This document shows, in pieces, positions 1-8,615 of a stretch of 35,270 nt of DNA. Made by a program: the position numbers and the translations under genes. Below the pieces are notes generated by a model. It was not told where the DNA came from. It saw only the letters and a program-made list of their open reading frames with translations, and did no database searches. Source of the stretch: JBKEDH01 sp047975295 (lineage in GTDB: Bacteria; Bacteroidota; Bacteroidia; Flavobacteriales; Flavobacteriaceae); the NCBI GenBank assembly GCA_047975295.1, contig JBKEDH010000050.1, positions 1 to 35,270 of the forward strand. The letters are read 5' to 3'. How positions within the stretch are numbered: position 1 is the first letter of the stretch; each line of letters starts with the position of its first letter.

Positions 1-1227
1 TTAGTTATATAAATTGCTGAACAATTTCTGGTACAACGATGCCGTAACACCCAAAAGCCCCGATTCTTTCCAATTTTCGGAAATTACGAGTTTAACATTG
101 CCCGCAATTTCTTCTAAGCAATATTGGTCTATGGTTTGTTGTATGGGCACCAAAATATGCTTGTTGGCTTGAGTTACTACACCGCCAAGCACTATAATAT
201 CCTGGTTTAATAATTGTATGGAAGTGGACAAGGCTTTACCCAATGTAACACTAACCGAATTTAACAGTTCTATACAGCATTCGTCCCCTTTGCGGGCAGC
301 TTTAATAATATCCTTAATTCCTATTTCGGTTTCACGGTCTTTAAACTTGGCTGTTAATTGCGACACCATTCTCGTTTTTACGGCTTCTTGAGCTCGACGT
401 ATAATAACATTAACCGAAACTATGGTTTCCAGACAGCCCCGTTTGCCACAAATACATAAATCGCCATCTTCAACCGATTTGGTATGGGAAAGTTCACCGG
501 CAAAACCTGAGGAACCATTATAAAGTTCCCCATTTACTATCATGCCAAAGCCCAAACCCCAATTCCAGTTTACAACCAAAGCATTTTGATAGCCTTTTGC
601 AGCACCAAACACAAACTCGCCATAAGCTTGCATACGTGCATCGTTATTTATATAAATAAGGGTGTCAAATTTTTCTTTAAAACGTTCAACAATAGGTTGT
701 AGCGCTTTATCCTTTATACTGTAGTTAATGCCATTTGTTTCATCAACCAACCCGGGCATGGCCAATCCTATTCCAAATAACAACGATTCCTTTATGTCAT
801 TTTCTTTGATTATTTTTTGTACCGCAGCATATATCTTATCAACCAAAAGGGCATCATCACTATTGGTTTCTATAATTTCTATTGGAGCAACCAACTGGTT
901 TCGTGGATTAAAAATACCTATCTTACACGTGTACCATCCCAGCTCGCAGGACACCACATAGACAGTATCGCTCCTAAGCCCAAAAAGCTCCGGACGGCGT
1001 CCGCCCCGAGATTTTCCCGATCCGCGGGACTTAACATATCTTTCCTCACTTAGTTCCCTTAACAAAGAGGTAGATGTAGGGATACTCACACCAATACGCC
1101 GTCCAATTTCGGTCGCAGATAACGTATCCTCATTATACAAAAGGGTGAGGATCTTCTTTTTTCGGCGATAGTTTTTTAGTTCGTTACCCGACAAATCCAC
1201 TACAGGCACAGTGTCCAATAGAGTCAT
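1..1227 (-). CDS. ROK-family transcriptional regulator / sugar kinase homologue
   Basis: 408 residues, complete; its stop codon is the first three bases of the window. Residues about 20-80 form a winged helix-turn-helix of the NagC/Mlc/XylR type. The rest is a ROK domain with a GIGLAMPGLVD phosphate-binding stretch (about 152-162), an NNDAR segment (194-198) that keeps the Asp used by ROK sugar kinases, GELSH (244-248), and the zinc motif C258-x-C260-G-x-x-G-C265-x-E267. Family knowledge: such proteins repress or activate carbohydrate genes and bind a sugar or sugar phosphate in the cytoplasm. Inference: a sugar-responsive regulator. Its target genes probably lie beyond the left edge, because the divergent neighbour is a TruA-like gene. 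Because the kinase-type Asp and the zinc site both survive, residual kinase activity cannot be excluded. The effector is unknown. Confidence 0.9.
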   Translation of the reverse strand: MTLLDTVPVVDLSGNELKNYRRKKKILTLLYNEDTLSATEIGRRIGVSIPTSTSLLRELSEERYVKSRGSGKSRGGRRPELFGLRSDTVYVVSCELGWYTCKIGIFNPRNQLVAPIEIIETNSDDALLVDKIYAAVQKIIKENDIKESLLFGIGLAMPGLVDETNGINYSIKDKALQPIVERFKEKFDTLIYINNDARMQAYGEFVFGAAKGYQNALVVNWNWGLGFGMIVNGELYNGSSGFAGELSHTKSVEDGDLCICGKRGCLETIVSVNVIIRRAQEAVKTRMVSQLTAKFKDRETEIGIKDIIKAARKGDECCIELLNSVSVTLGKALSTSIQLLNQDIIVLGGVVTQANKHILVPIQQTIDQYCLEEIAGNVKLVISENWKESGLLGVTASLYQKLFSNLYN

Positions 1228-1514
1228 AGACCGTTTGTTTTAGTTGGTTATTTAAAACAACAATTTAGGAAATTATTTTGTATTCTAAAATTTATTTTTA
1301 AAAATTTTTAAAATGTCTATGTTTCTTTTGTAGAAACCGTCCTTAATATTGATTAAATAAAAAATACCTTTTATTCTTATATGCCTTGTTATTTGGATAG
1401 AAACACGTATTTTTCGATTTTTCAAAAAATAAACAATGAAACCCCATAATTAAACTTAAATCTCACGGTGGAATGTTAATTTTTGTGTTCCATGTGACCA
1501 TTAAAAACTAACAC

Positions 1515-2330
1515 ATGAAAAAATATTTTTACGTTGTTAATATCCAATATCTAGGGTATCGCTTTCATGGTTGGCAAAAGCAACCTAATGTTAAAACCCT
1601 ACATTTAATGGTAGATAGAACCTTGAATTTTATTTTTAACGGAAAACCGTTTAAAAGCCTAAGTTCCGGACGTACCGATGCCATGGTTTCTGCCGAAAGT
1701 GCAGCCTTCGAATTGTTTTTGCAAGAACCTATCGAGAACTTGGAAGATTTTTTAAACCACTTTAACCACAATTTACCCCAAGATATAAGGGCTTTGGATA
1801 TTTGTGAAGTCGATGAAACTTTCAACATAATAAATCATTCTAAAATAAAGGAATACCTATATTTGTTTACATTCGGACAAAAGTGCCATCCGTTTTGCGC
1901 TCCGATAATGACTACCATTCTGGACGAATTGGATATTAATTTAATGGCCGAAGGAGCCAAACTTTTTCAGGGTAAACATTATTTTAAATCGTATTGTTTT
2001 AAACCTTCGGAAACCGGTGTTTACAACCGTGAGATTTTAACCTGCGAAATTATTGAAAATACAGTTTATACCGCCAATTATTTTCCCGAAAAATCGTATT
2101 TACTACGCGTAAAAGGAAAAGGATTTATGCGTAACCAAATTAGATTGATGATGGGTGCTTTAATAGACTTGGGAAAACACAAACTAACTTTGGAAGATAT
2201 TAAATACAGTCTGCAACCGGATATATATGTTAAAATGGAGTATATTGCACCTGCTTCGGGATTGATTCTTAACGCTATTGAATTTGAAGAGAGCAACCTA
2301 AACCCAAAATTTAAAACCAAGAACAAATAA
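1515..2330 (+). CDS. TruA-like tRNA pseudouridine synthase (divergent paralogue)
   Basis: 271 residues, the usual TruA length. The catalytic Asp is in SGRTDA (D55), and the C-terminal RNQIRLMMGALIDLG stretch matches the conserved RNxVR region of TruA. Known TruA isomerises uridines 38-40 in the tRNA anticodon arm. Odd feature: the sequence after the catalytic Asp reads DAMVSAES, where canonical TruA has DAGVHA, so the Gly and His are replaced. This suggests a second, lineage-specific TruA-like enzyme rather than the main one, possibly with altered tRNA positions. The start is the first ATG after a 287-bp divergent gap. A DUF2461 gene follows after 12 bp, so the two are probably cotranscribed. 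Family assignment is secure; the target specificity is not. Confidence 0.87.
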   Translation: MKKYFYVVNIQYLGYRFHGWQKQPNVKTLHLMVDRTLNFIFNGKPFKSLSSGRTDAMVSAESAAFELFLQEPIENLEDFLNHFNHNLPQDIRALDICEVDETFNIINHSKIKEYLYLFTFGQKCHPFCAPIMTTILDELDINLMAEGAKLFQGKHYFKSYCFKPSETGVYNREILTCEIIENTVYTANYFPEKSYLLRVKGKGFMRNQIRLMMGALIDLGKHKLTLEDIKYSLQPDIYVKMEYIAPASGLILNAIEFEESNLNPKFKTKNK

Positions 2331-2342
2331 CGAATACTAAAA

Positions 2343-3017
2343 ATGAACGTAACAATACCAAAATCGGCTTTTACATTTTTGTCAAAATTAGAAAAGAACA
2401 ATAACAGGGATTGGTTTAACAATAATAAAAAGGAGTTTCAGGCCATACAAAAAGAAGTGAATGCTTTTTTTGAAGTTATTAAAAACAACCTCAATCAGCA
2501 CGACGACATCGATAAGCTAAAAATGTTTAGGATATACCGCGATGTTCGGTTTTCCAAGAACAAAGCCCCTTACAAAACCAATTTTGGAGGGTCGTTTCAC
2601 CGTACAAAACCCAAATTAAGGGGCGGTTATTATATCCATATCGAACCTGGTGAGAGTTTTATTGCCACAGGCTTTTGGCAACCCGAACCGGCCGATTTAT
2701 TACGTATTAGAAAAGAATTTGAAATGGACGATAGCGAAATGCGGGATATTTTAAACAATACAGATATAAAAACCCTTTGGGGAAACATTGAAGGTGAGGC
2801 GGTAAAAACAGCTCCCAAGGGTTTTGATAAAGAACATAAGGCCATAGATCTAATCCGTAAAAAACAATATTATTTTATCAGGAAATTTAGCGACAAGGAA
2901 GTAACAGGCTCACAATTTTTTAGCGAAGTTACCACGAGTTTCAAGGCCATTCGTCCATATTTTGATTATATGAGCGATGTACTGACCACCGATTTAAACG
3001 GTGTTTCTGTTATTTAA
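2343..3017 (+). CDS. DUF2461 family protein
   Basis: 224 residues, cytoplasmic, no signal peptide or membrane segment. The pattern is that of DUF2461/TIGR02453: an N-terminal FLSKLEKNNNRDWFNNNKKEF stretch, then FRIYRDVRFSKNKAPYKTNFG in the middle and GGYYIHIEPGESFIATGFW after it. The molecular function of this family is not established. It starts 12 bp after the TruA-like gene, so an operon is likely, and it converges on the next gene with only 6 bp between the stop codons. I see no recognisable catalytic motif, and no function is assigned. Confidence 0.87.
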   Translation: MNVTIPKSAFTFLSKLEKNNNRDWFNNNKKEFQAIQKEVNAFFEVIKNNLNQHDDIDKLKMFRIYRDVRFSKNKAPYKTNFGGSFHRTKPKLRGGYYIHIEPGESFIATGFWQPEPADLLRIRKEFEMDDSEMRDILNNTDIKTLWGNIEGEAVKTAPKGFDKEHKAIDLIRKKQYYFIRKFSDKEVTGSQFFSEVTTSFKAIRPYFDYMSDVLTTDLNGVSVI

Positions 3018-3023
3018 AGCCTT

Positions 3024-3440
3024 TTAAACTGCCAGAAGTACATTGCCGCCCTCAAACAGTTGCATATTGCCAATAAGTTGTTCTTTAACCAAATGCATCA
3101 TGCGCTTGTTTAAAGCCGAAGAGTTTTGTATGTAAACCATATACTCTTCAACCGTAAATAGGCCAATAACCATGCCTTTTAGGGAGTTACGGAATTTCAT
3201 ATCCTTGTTTATGGCATTTTCAATATAATCCATGCGTTTTTCCGAAGACAAACCATAAAAAACCGATTTGTGCTTGGCGGCATAATTTTTAAAGACTTCT
3301 ACAAACAAATCGTTCTGGAAGGAAATTACGGGACGTAAAACCAAATTTTGGAAACGTTCGTCGCCCGTCATGGTATCGTTAAGGGTTGTGGTTTTAAAAT
3401 CCGGACGAATGGAGCGTAATTTAAAATGTCTTGATTCCAT
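3024..3440 (-). CDS. Conserved Bacteroidota protein of unknown function
   Basis: 138 residues, soluble, rich in Lys, Met and Phe, with no signal peptide. Conserved-looking segments are LRPVISFQNDLFVEVFKNY, EKRMDYIENAINKDMKFRNSLKGMVIGLF and EEYMVYIQNSSALNKRMM, which look helical. I recall similar flavobacterial proteins labelled 'glyoxalase', but the sequence shows no vicinal-oxygen-chelate metal motif, so I do not use that name. It lies alone, tail-to-tail with the DUF2461 gene and head-to-head with the leucine operon. A single-copy helical regulatory or binding protein is possible; no function can be read from the sequence. Confidence 0.75.
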   Translation of the reverse strand: MESRHFKLRSIRPDFKTTTLNDTMTGDERFQNLVLRPVISFQNDLFVEVFKNYAAKHKSVFYGLSSEKRMDYIENAINKDMKFRNSLKGMVIGLFTVEEYMVYIQNSSALNKRMMHLVKEQLIGNMQLFEGGNVLLAV

Positions 3441-3803
3441 AATACAATAGCTTTTCCATAAAAGTACAGCATATTAAAACGTCTTTTTTTTGGGGTGACT
3501 CATAATTGTTAACGGGGTTATCAACAAACCTCCATAGTAAAAAAAATATCTGCTTACTTTTTCAAATTGAATACTTTTTAGTTGTGGGACAGCGTTGTGG
3601 AAGATTTTTTAATTATTACAACATAAATCAGACTTCCGTTAAAAAAAAACGATTTTACATCCTTTTATTTTGAAAAAACGCAAAAAATAGAGCGGTTATA
3701 CACCTTAAAATTGATTATATACTAAAAAAATAAGTGGATTTTAGTAAATTTGTTAGCTTATTCAGCATAAACAAAAAGACAAATAATAACATAAAAATAG
3801 AAT
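3441..3803. other. Divergent intergenic region before the leucine operon
   Basis: A 363-bp AT-rich gap between the unknown protein (-) and leuC (+). The only element I can support is the leuC -7 box at 3745-3752. I looked for a Leu-rich leader peptide or a terminator-like hairpin between that box and leuC and found neither: the transcribed leader would be only about 50 nt. Confidence 0.5.
3745..3752 (+). promoter_or_regulatory. Predicted -7 box of the leuCDAB promoter
   Basis: TAAATTTG matches the Bacteroidota -7 consensus TAnnTTTG, 51 bp before the leuC ATG. No good TTTG -33 box is present at the usual 19-21 bp spacing, so an activator may be needed or the call may be wrong. Confidence 0.45.
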
Positions 3804-5198
3804 ATGAGTAAATCGTTGTTCGATAAAGTGTGGGATTCGCATGTTGTACAAAGCATTAAGGATGGCCCGGACGTATTATTTATAGATCGCCATTTAATCC
3901 ATGAGGTAACAAGCCCCGTAGCATTTGTAGGATTGGAAAGTAGAGAGCTGGACGTTATCTATCCGCAACGCACCTTTGCCGTTGCCGACCACAATACCCC
4001 AACCATTAACCAGCATTTGCCGGTTCAAGATCCTTTATCTGCCAACCAATTGGCTACTTTGGAACACAATGCCAACAAATACGGTATTAGCCATTGGGGC
4101 TTAGGCCACCAAAATAACGGTATTGTACACGTTGTAGGCCCCGAAAACGGCATTACACTTCCCGGAGCCACAATTGTTTGTGGCGATTCGCACACCTCTA
4201 CGCACGGTGCTTTTGGTGCTATTGCCTTTGGTATAGGTACTTCGGAAGTAGAAATGGTGCTTACCTCGCAGTGTATCATGCAGCCCAAACCAAAAAAAAT
4301 GCGTATCAACATAAACGGTACGTTAAACAAAGGCGTTACACCCAAAGATGTTGGGCTGTATATTATTTCCCAATTAACAACATCGGGTGCTACCGGATAT
4401 TTTGTGGAATATGCCGGCGATGTATTTGAAAATATGACCATGGAAGGCCGTATGACGGTCTGCAATCTATCTATCGAAATGGGGGCCCGAGGCGGTATGG
4501 TTGCTCCAGATGAGAAAACCTTTGAATATATAAAAGGCCGACCAAAGACACCAAAAGGTACCGATTGGGACAAAGCCATGGCGTATTGGAAAACCCTAAA
4601 AACCGATAGTGATGCTATTTTCGATAAAGAAGTAACCTACAATGCCGCCGATATAGAACCCATGATTACTTATGGAACCAATCCGGGAATGGGCATTGGT
4701 ATTTCAAAACATATTCCTACGGCCGAAGCCATTGGAGGTGGTAAGGCCACTTTCGATAAATCTTTGGCGTATATGGGCTATCATGAAAATGAACAGATGA
4801 TAGGTAAGAAAATTGATTATGTGTTTATTGGTAGCTGTACCAATGGCCGTATTGAAGATTTTCGTGCTTTTGCATCTATTGTAAAAGGCCGGAAAAAAGC
4901 CGACCACGTAACTGCTTGGCTAGTACCGGGCTCCCATATTGTAGAAGCCAAAATTAAAGAAGAAGGTATTTTGGATATTCTTGAAGAGGCCGGGTTTGTA
5001 TTGCGCGAGCCGGGTTGTTCGGCTTGTTTGGCCATGAACGACGATAAAGTACCGGCAGGAAAATATGCGGTGAGTACCTCGAACAGAAACTTCGAAGGCC
5101 GTCAAGGACCGGGTTCTAGAACGCTGTTAGCAAGCCCATTGGTGGCTGCCGCTGCCGCTGTAACCGGAGTGGTAACCGACCCAAGAGAACTACTTTAA
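3804..5198 (+). CDS. leuC: 3-isopropylmalate dehydratase, large subunit
   Basis: 464 residues, the usual bacterial LeuC length. It belongs to the aconitase superfamily. The three Cys ligands of the [4Fe-4S] cluster are visible as C345 in FIGSCTNGR and C405/C408 in GCSAC. The substrate-region motifs GDSHTSTHGAFGA (128-140) and SNRNFEGRQGPGSRTLLASP are intact. With LeuD it isomerises 2-isopropylmalate to 3-isopropylmalate through a dehydrated intermediate, the second step of leucine synthesis; the same enzyme can act on citramalate. It is first in the leuC-leuD-leuA-leuB operon. leuD follows after 97 bp, longer than the later gaps in the operon, with no obvious promoter in between. Confidence 0.98.
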   Translation: MSKSLFDKVWDSHVVQSIKDGPDVLFIDRHLIHEVTSPVAFVGLESRELDVIYPQRTFAVADHNTPTINQHLPVQDPLSANQLATLEHNANKYGISHWGLGHQNNGIVHVVGPENGITLPGATIVCGDSHTSTHGAFGAIAFGIGTSEVEMVLTSQCIMQPKPKKMRININGTLNKGVTPKDVGLYIISQLTTSGATGYFVEYAGDVFENMTMEGRMTVCNLSIEMGARGGMVAPDEKTFEYIKGRPKTPKGTDWDKAMAYWKTLKTDSDAIFDKEVTYNAADIEPMITYGTNPGMGIGISKHIPTAEAIGGGKATFDKSLAYMGYHENEQMIGKKIDYVFIGSCTNGRIEDFRAFASIVKGRKKADHVTAWLVPGSHIVEAKIKEEGILDILEEAGFVLREPGCSACLAMNDDKVPAGKYAVSTSNRNFEGRQGPGSRTLLASPLVAAAAAVTGVVTDPRELL

Positions 5199-5295
5199 GC
5201 AAATATAATTAAAAATAAAAAGTAAAAAAAAACAACTGTTTCTAACCATCGGAAGTAACCGAATAGAATAGAAAAATAGCGCAAAGCAAAATAAA

Positions 5296-5892
5296 ATGGC
5301 ATACGATAAATTTACAATATTAGAAACTACGGCAGTACCATTGCCCATTGAAAACGTAGATACCGATCAGATTATTCCGGCACGGTTTTTAAAAGCAACA
5401 AAACGTGAGGGATTTGGCGACAACCTATTCCGTGATTGGCGTTATAATGCCGACAATACGCCCAAAACCGATTTTGTACTGAACAATCCCATTTATGGTG
5501 GAGAAATTTTGGTTGGTGGCAAAAATTTCGGATCCGGTTCGTCAAGAGAACATGCTGCTTGGGCAGTTTACGATTATGGTTTTCGTTGTGTGGTATCCAG
5601 TTTTTTTGCGGATATCTTTAAAAACAACTGCTTAAATATCGGGGTTTTACCGGTACAGATAAGCCCTGAATTTTTAGAAGAGATTTTTGAAGCCATTTAT
5701 GCCGACCCAAACACCAAATTAATAGTCGATTTACCGCAGCAAACCCTTACTTTAACCACTACGGGAACCAAGGAATCCTTCGATATTAACGGCTACAAAA
5801 AGGGCAATATGCTTAATGGTTTCGACGATATCGACTATTTACAGAACATGAAAGCCGATATTGAGAAATTTGCAGAATCCCGTCCGTTTTAA
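5296..5892 (+). CDS. leuD: 3-isopropylmalate dehydratase, small subunit
   Basis: 198 residues, normal for LeuD. The swivelling domain shows VDTDQIIPARFLK near the N-terminus and the GSGSSREHAAWA substrate-recognition loop. It forms the heterodimer with LeuC that makes 3-isopropylmalate. Its stop codon is followed 2 bp later by the ATG of the synthase gene, so the two are almost certainly translated from one message. The start ATG is the only one in frame ahead of the conserved domain. Confidence 0.98.
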   Translation: MAYDKFTILETTAVPLPIENVDTDQIIPARFLKATKREGFGDNLFRDWRYNADNTPKTDFVLNNPIYGGEILVGGKNFGSGSSREHAAWAVYDYGFRCVVSSFFADIFKNNCLNIGVLPVQISPEFLEEIFEAIYADPNTKLIVDLPQQTLTLTTTGTKESFDINGYKKGNMLNGFDDIDYLQNMKADIEKFAESRPF

Positions 5893-5894
5893 GC

Positions 5895-7418
5895 ATGGCA
5901 AAAACACGTATTGAAATAATGGATACGACATTACGCGATGGCGAACAGACCTCGGGCGTGTCGTTTTCAGCTTCAGAAAAACTTACCATAGCCAAACTTC
6001 TTCTTGAAGAACTAAAAGTTGACCGTATCGAAATTGCTTCGGCACGCGTATCCGAAGGCGAATTTCAAGCCGTAAAAAACATTACGGCATGGGCCAAAAA
6101 AAATGGATATTTGGATAAGGTCGAAGTTTTAACTTTTGTTGATAAAGGCGTGTCTATCAATTGGATGATAGAAGCAGGGGCAAGGGTTCAAAATCTATTA
6201 AGTAAAGGCTCACTTAACCATTTAACTTATCAGCTTAAAAAAACACCAAATCAGCATTTTACAGAAATTTCAAAAACTATTTCGTTAGCAGCTTCAAAGG
6301 GAATAGAAACCAATATTTATTTGGAAGATTGGAGTAATGGTATGCGCAATTCCAAAGATTATGTATTTCAGTTTTTGGAGTTTTTAAGCACACAAAATAT
6401 AAAACGCATTATGCTGCCCGATACTTTGGGCATTTTAACACCTGTTGAATCTTTTGAATTTGTAAAAGAAATCAAAGAAAAATACCCTAACATACATTTC
6501 GATTTTCATGCGCATAACGATTACGATTTAAGTGTGGCCAATGTAGTTTCGGCTATAAATGCCGGAGTTAATGGTTTGCACCTTACCATAAACGGTATGG
6601 GCGAGCGTGCCGGAAATGCACCTATGGCAAGTACTATTGCCGTTATAAACGATTTTTTGCCACATATTGAAATTGCCGTAAACGAAAAGGTACTTTATAC
6701 GGTAAGTAAGTTGGTCGAAAATTTTTCAGGTATTACAATTCCTGCTAATAAGCCTATTATCGGTGCCAATGTATTTACGCAAACAGCAGGAATACATGCC
6801 GATGGCGACAACAAAAACAACCTGTATTTTAGCGACTTAATGCCCGAACGTTTTGGGCGTACCCGAAAATATGCGTTGGGAAAGGCTTCGGGAAAAGCCA
6901 ATATACAAAAAAATTTACAGGAACTCGGGCTCCAACTTAACGATGAAGATTTAAAGAAAGTAACCCAACGCATTATCGAGCTGGGTGATAAAAAGGAAAC
7001 AGTAACCAAAGAAGATTTACCTTATATTATTTCGGATGTGCTGGACAGTTACTCGTACGAAGAGTATGTTAAAGTACATTCGTACGTGTTAACCCATGCT
7101 AAAGGTTTACAGCCATCGACCACAATTTCCATTTCCATTAAAAATGAAACTTTTGAAGCGCATGCTCAAGGCGATGGTCAATTTGATGCCTTTATGAATG
7201 CCCTAAAAAAAGTATATAAAAATAAAAAACTGGAGTTGCCCGATTTAATTGATTACGCAGTACGTATTCCACCGGGAAGCCGATCGGATGCTTTGTGCGA
7301 AACCATAATTACTTGGGAAAATTCCGAAAAACAATTTAAAACTCGTGGCTTAGATTCCGATCAAACCGTATCGGCCATTAAAGCCACCGAAAAAATGCTG
7401 AATATAATTACTAATTAA
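5895..7418 (+). CDS. 2-isopropylmalate synthase / (R)-citramalate synthase family enzyme
   Basis: 507 residues. The TIM-barrel has DTTLRDGEQTSG (10-21) with the catalytic Arg and the metal-binding Asp, and the metal ligands HAHND (205-209). NGMGERAGNAP (233-243) is intact, and the C-terminal ~120 residues fit the LeuA allosteric dimerisation domain. Family knowledge: acetyl-CoA condenses either with 2-oxoisovalerate (LeuA, leucine) or with pyruvate (CimA, isoleucine), and LeuCD and LeuB process both products. The operon position between leuD and leuB favours a leucine role. However, the HFDFHAHNDYDLSVANV stretch reminds me of the CimA-like branch, so I leave the symbol open. It starts 2 bp after leuD; leuB starts 9 bp after its stop. 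Confidence 0.93.
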   Translation: MAKTRIEIMDTTLRDGEQTSGVSFSASEKLTIAKLLLEELKVDRIEIASARVSEGEFQAVKNITAWAKKNGYLDKVEVLTFVDKGVSINWMIEAGARVQNLLSKGSLNHLTYQLKKTPNQHFTEISKTISLAASKGIETNIYLEDWSNGMRNSKDYVFQFLEFLSTQNIKRIMLPDTLGILTPVESFEFVKEIKEKYPNIHFDFHAHNDYDLSVANVVSAINAGVNGLHLTINGMGERAGNAPMASTIAVINDFLPHIEIAVNEKVLYTVSKLVENFSGITIPANKPIIGANVFTQTAGIHADGDNKNNLYFSDLMPERFGRTRKYALGKASGKANIQKNLQELGLQLNDEDLKKVTQRIIELGDKKETVTKEDLPYIISDVLDSYSYEEYVKVHSYVLTHAKGLQPSTTISISIKNETFEAHAQGDGQFDAFMNALKKVYKNKKLELPDLIDYAVRIPPGSRSDALCETIITWENSEKQFKTRGLDSDQTVSAIKATEKMLNIITN

Positions 7419-7427
7419 GAATAAAAT

Positions 7428-8492
7428 ATGAAATTTAACATAGCCCTTTTAGCCGGCGACGGCATAGGACCGGAAGTTATCGAGCAAGCTGTAAAAGTAA
7501 GCGATGCCATAGCAAGAAAATTTGGTCATGATATTACTTGGAAACCTGCATTAACGGGTGCCGCTGCTATAGATGCAGTTGGCGAACCCTATCCGGATAG
7601 TACCCATGAGGTTTGTGCCAATGCCGATGCCGTACTGTTCGGTGCCATTGGCCATCCAAAATTCGATAACGACCCTTCAGCTCCGGTACGTCCTGAGCAA
7701 GGTTTGTTAAAAATGCGCAAAAAACTAGGTCTATTTGCCAATGTGCGGCCAACTTTCACCTTTCCGTCGTTAATAGACAAATCGCCTTTAAAACGGGAAC
7801 GTATAGAAGGTACCGATTTGGTATTTTTACGGGAACTTACGGGCGGTATTTATTTTGGCGAAAAAGGCCGAAAAGATAATGGTAATACTGCTTTTGATAA
7901 TTGCGTATATACTCGGGACGAAGTAAAACGCTTGGCTCAAAAAGGATTTGAACTGGCCATGACCCGCAACAAAAAACTATGTTGTGTCGATAAGGCCAAT
8001 GTTTTAGAAAGCTCGCGCTTATGGAGAGAAACCGTACAGGCCATGGAAAAAGATTACCCCGAAGTTGAAGTAAGCTACGAATTTGTTGACGCTGTGGCCA
8101 TGCGTTTGGTACAATGGCCCAATAGTTATGATGTGTTGATTACCGAAAACATGTTTGGTGATATTTTAACCGATGAAGCCTCGGTAATATCGGGTTCTAT
8201 GGGATTGATGCCATCAGCATCGGTAGGAGCAGAGGTATCGCTGTTTGAACCTATACACGGGTCGTACCCACAAGCAACAGGCAAAAATATTGCCAACCCC
8301 ATGGCAACAGTTTTATCGGCAGCCATGATGTTCGAAATAGCCTTTAATTTACATGAAGAAGGTAAAGCCATTCGAGATGTTGTAAACAAGGCATTGGCGG
8401 AAGGCATTGTTACCGAAGATTTGTCCGACGGAGGAAAAGCCTATGGCACTAAAGAAGTAGGGGATTGGTTGGCAGCTAATATTTTAAAATAA
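7428..8492 (+). CDS. leuB: 3-isopropylmalate dehydrogenase
   Basis: 354 residues, typical length. N-terminal LLAGDGIGPEV is the isocitrate/isopropylmalate dehydrogenase start. The metal- and NAD-binding region ITENMFGDILTDEASVISGSMGLMPSAS and the NAD-pocket segment FEPIHGSYPQATGKNIANP are intact. It oxidises and decarboxylates 3-isopropylmalate to 2-oxoisocaproate with NAD+, the last dedicated leucine step before transamination. It is the last gene of the operon, 9 bp behind the synthase gene, and is followed by a clear intrinsic terminator. Confidence 0.98.
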   Translation: MKFNIALLAGDGIGPEVIEQAVKVSDAIARKFGHDITWKPALTGAAAIDAVGEPYPDSTHEVCANADAVLFGAIGHPKFDNDPSAPVRPEQGLLKMRKKLGLFANVRPTFTFPSLIDKSPLKRERIEGTDLVFLRELTGGIYFGEKGRKDNGNTAFDNCVYTRDEVKRLAQKGFELAMTRNKKLCCVDKANVLESSRLWRETVQAMEKDYPEVEVSYEFVDAVAMRLVQWPNSYDVLITENMFGDILTDEASVISGSMGLMPSASVGAEVSLFEPIHGSYPQATGKNIANPMATVLSAAMMFEIAFNLHEEGKAIRDVVNKALAEGIVTEDLSDGGKAYGTKEVGDWLAANILK

Positions 8493-8518
8493 AAACAGCC
8501 ACCTTTTTAAAGATTTTG

Positions 8519-8562
8519 AAAAGCAGGAACTAAAAATTTGGTATAGTTTCCTGCTTTTTTTA
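8519..8562 (+). terminator. Intrinsic terminator of the leucine operon
   Basis: AAAAGCAGGAACT pairs with AGTTTCCTGCTTTT (one bulged T) around an AT-rich loop and runs into a T-tract. It starts 27 bp after the leuB stop. The A-tract on the 5' side means it may also serve the convergent mscS-like gene, whose stop is at 8616. Confidence 0.88.
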
Positions 8563-8615
8563 TGTTCTTTACTATTCAATTTAATAACCATTTTCAAACA
8601 AGAACTGGTATAAAA

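Noticed and set aside
3441..3803. Leucine leader peptide before leuC
   Set aside because: I searched for a Leu-rich short ORF and a terminator after the -7 box; the 50-nt leader has neither, in contrast to thrA.
4025..4579. 184-codon minus-strand frame
   Set aside because: Fully antisense to leuC, whose motifs are intact; a shadow of its codon use.
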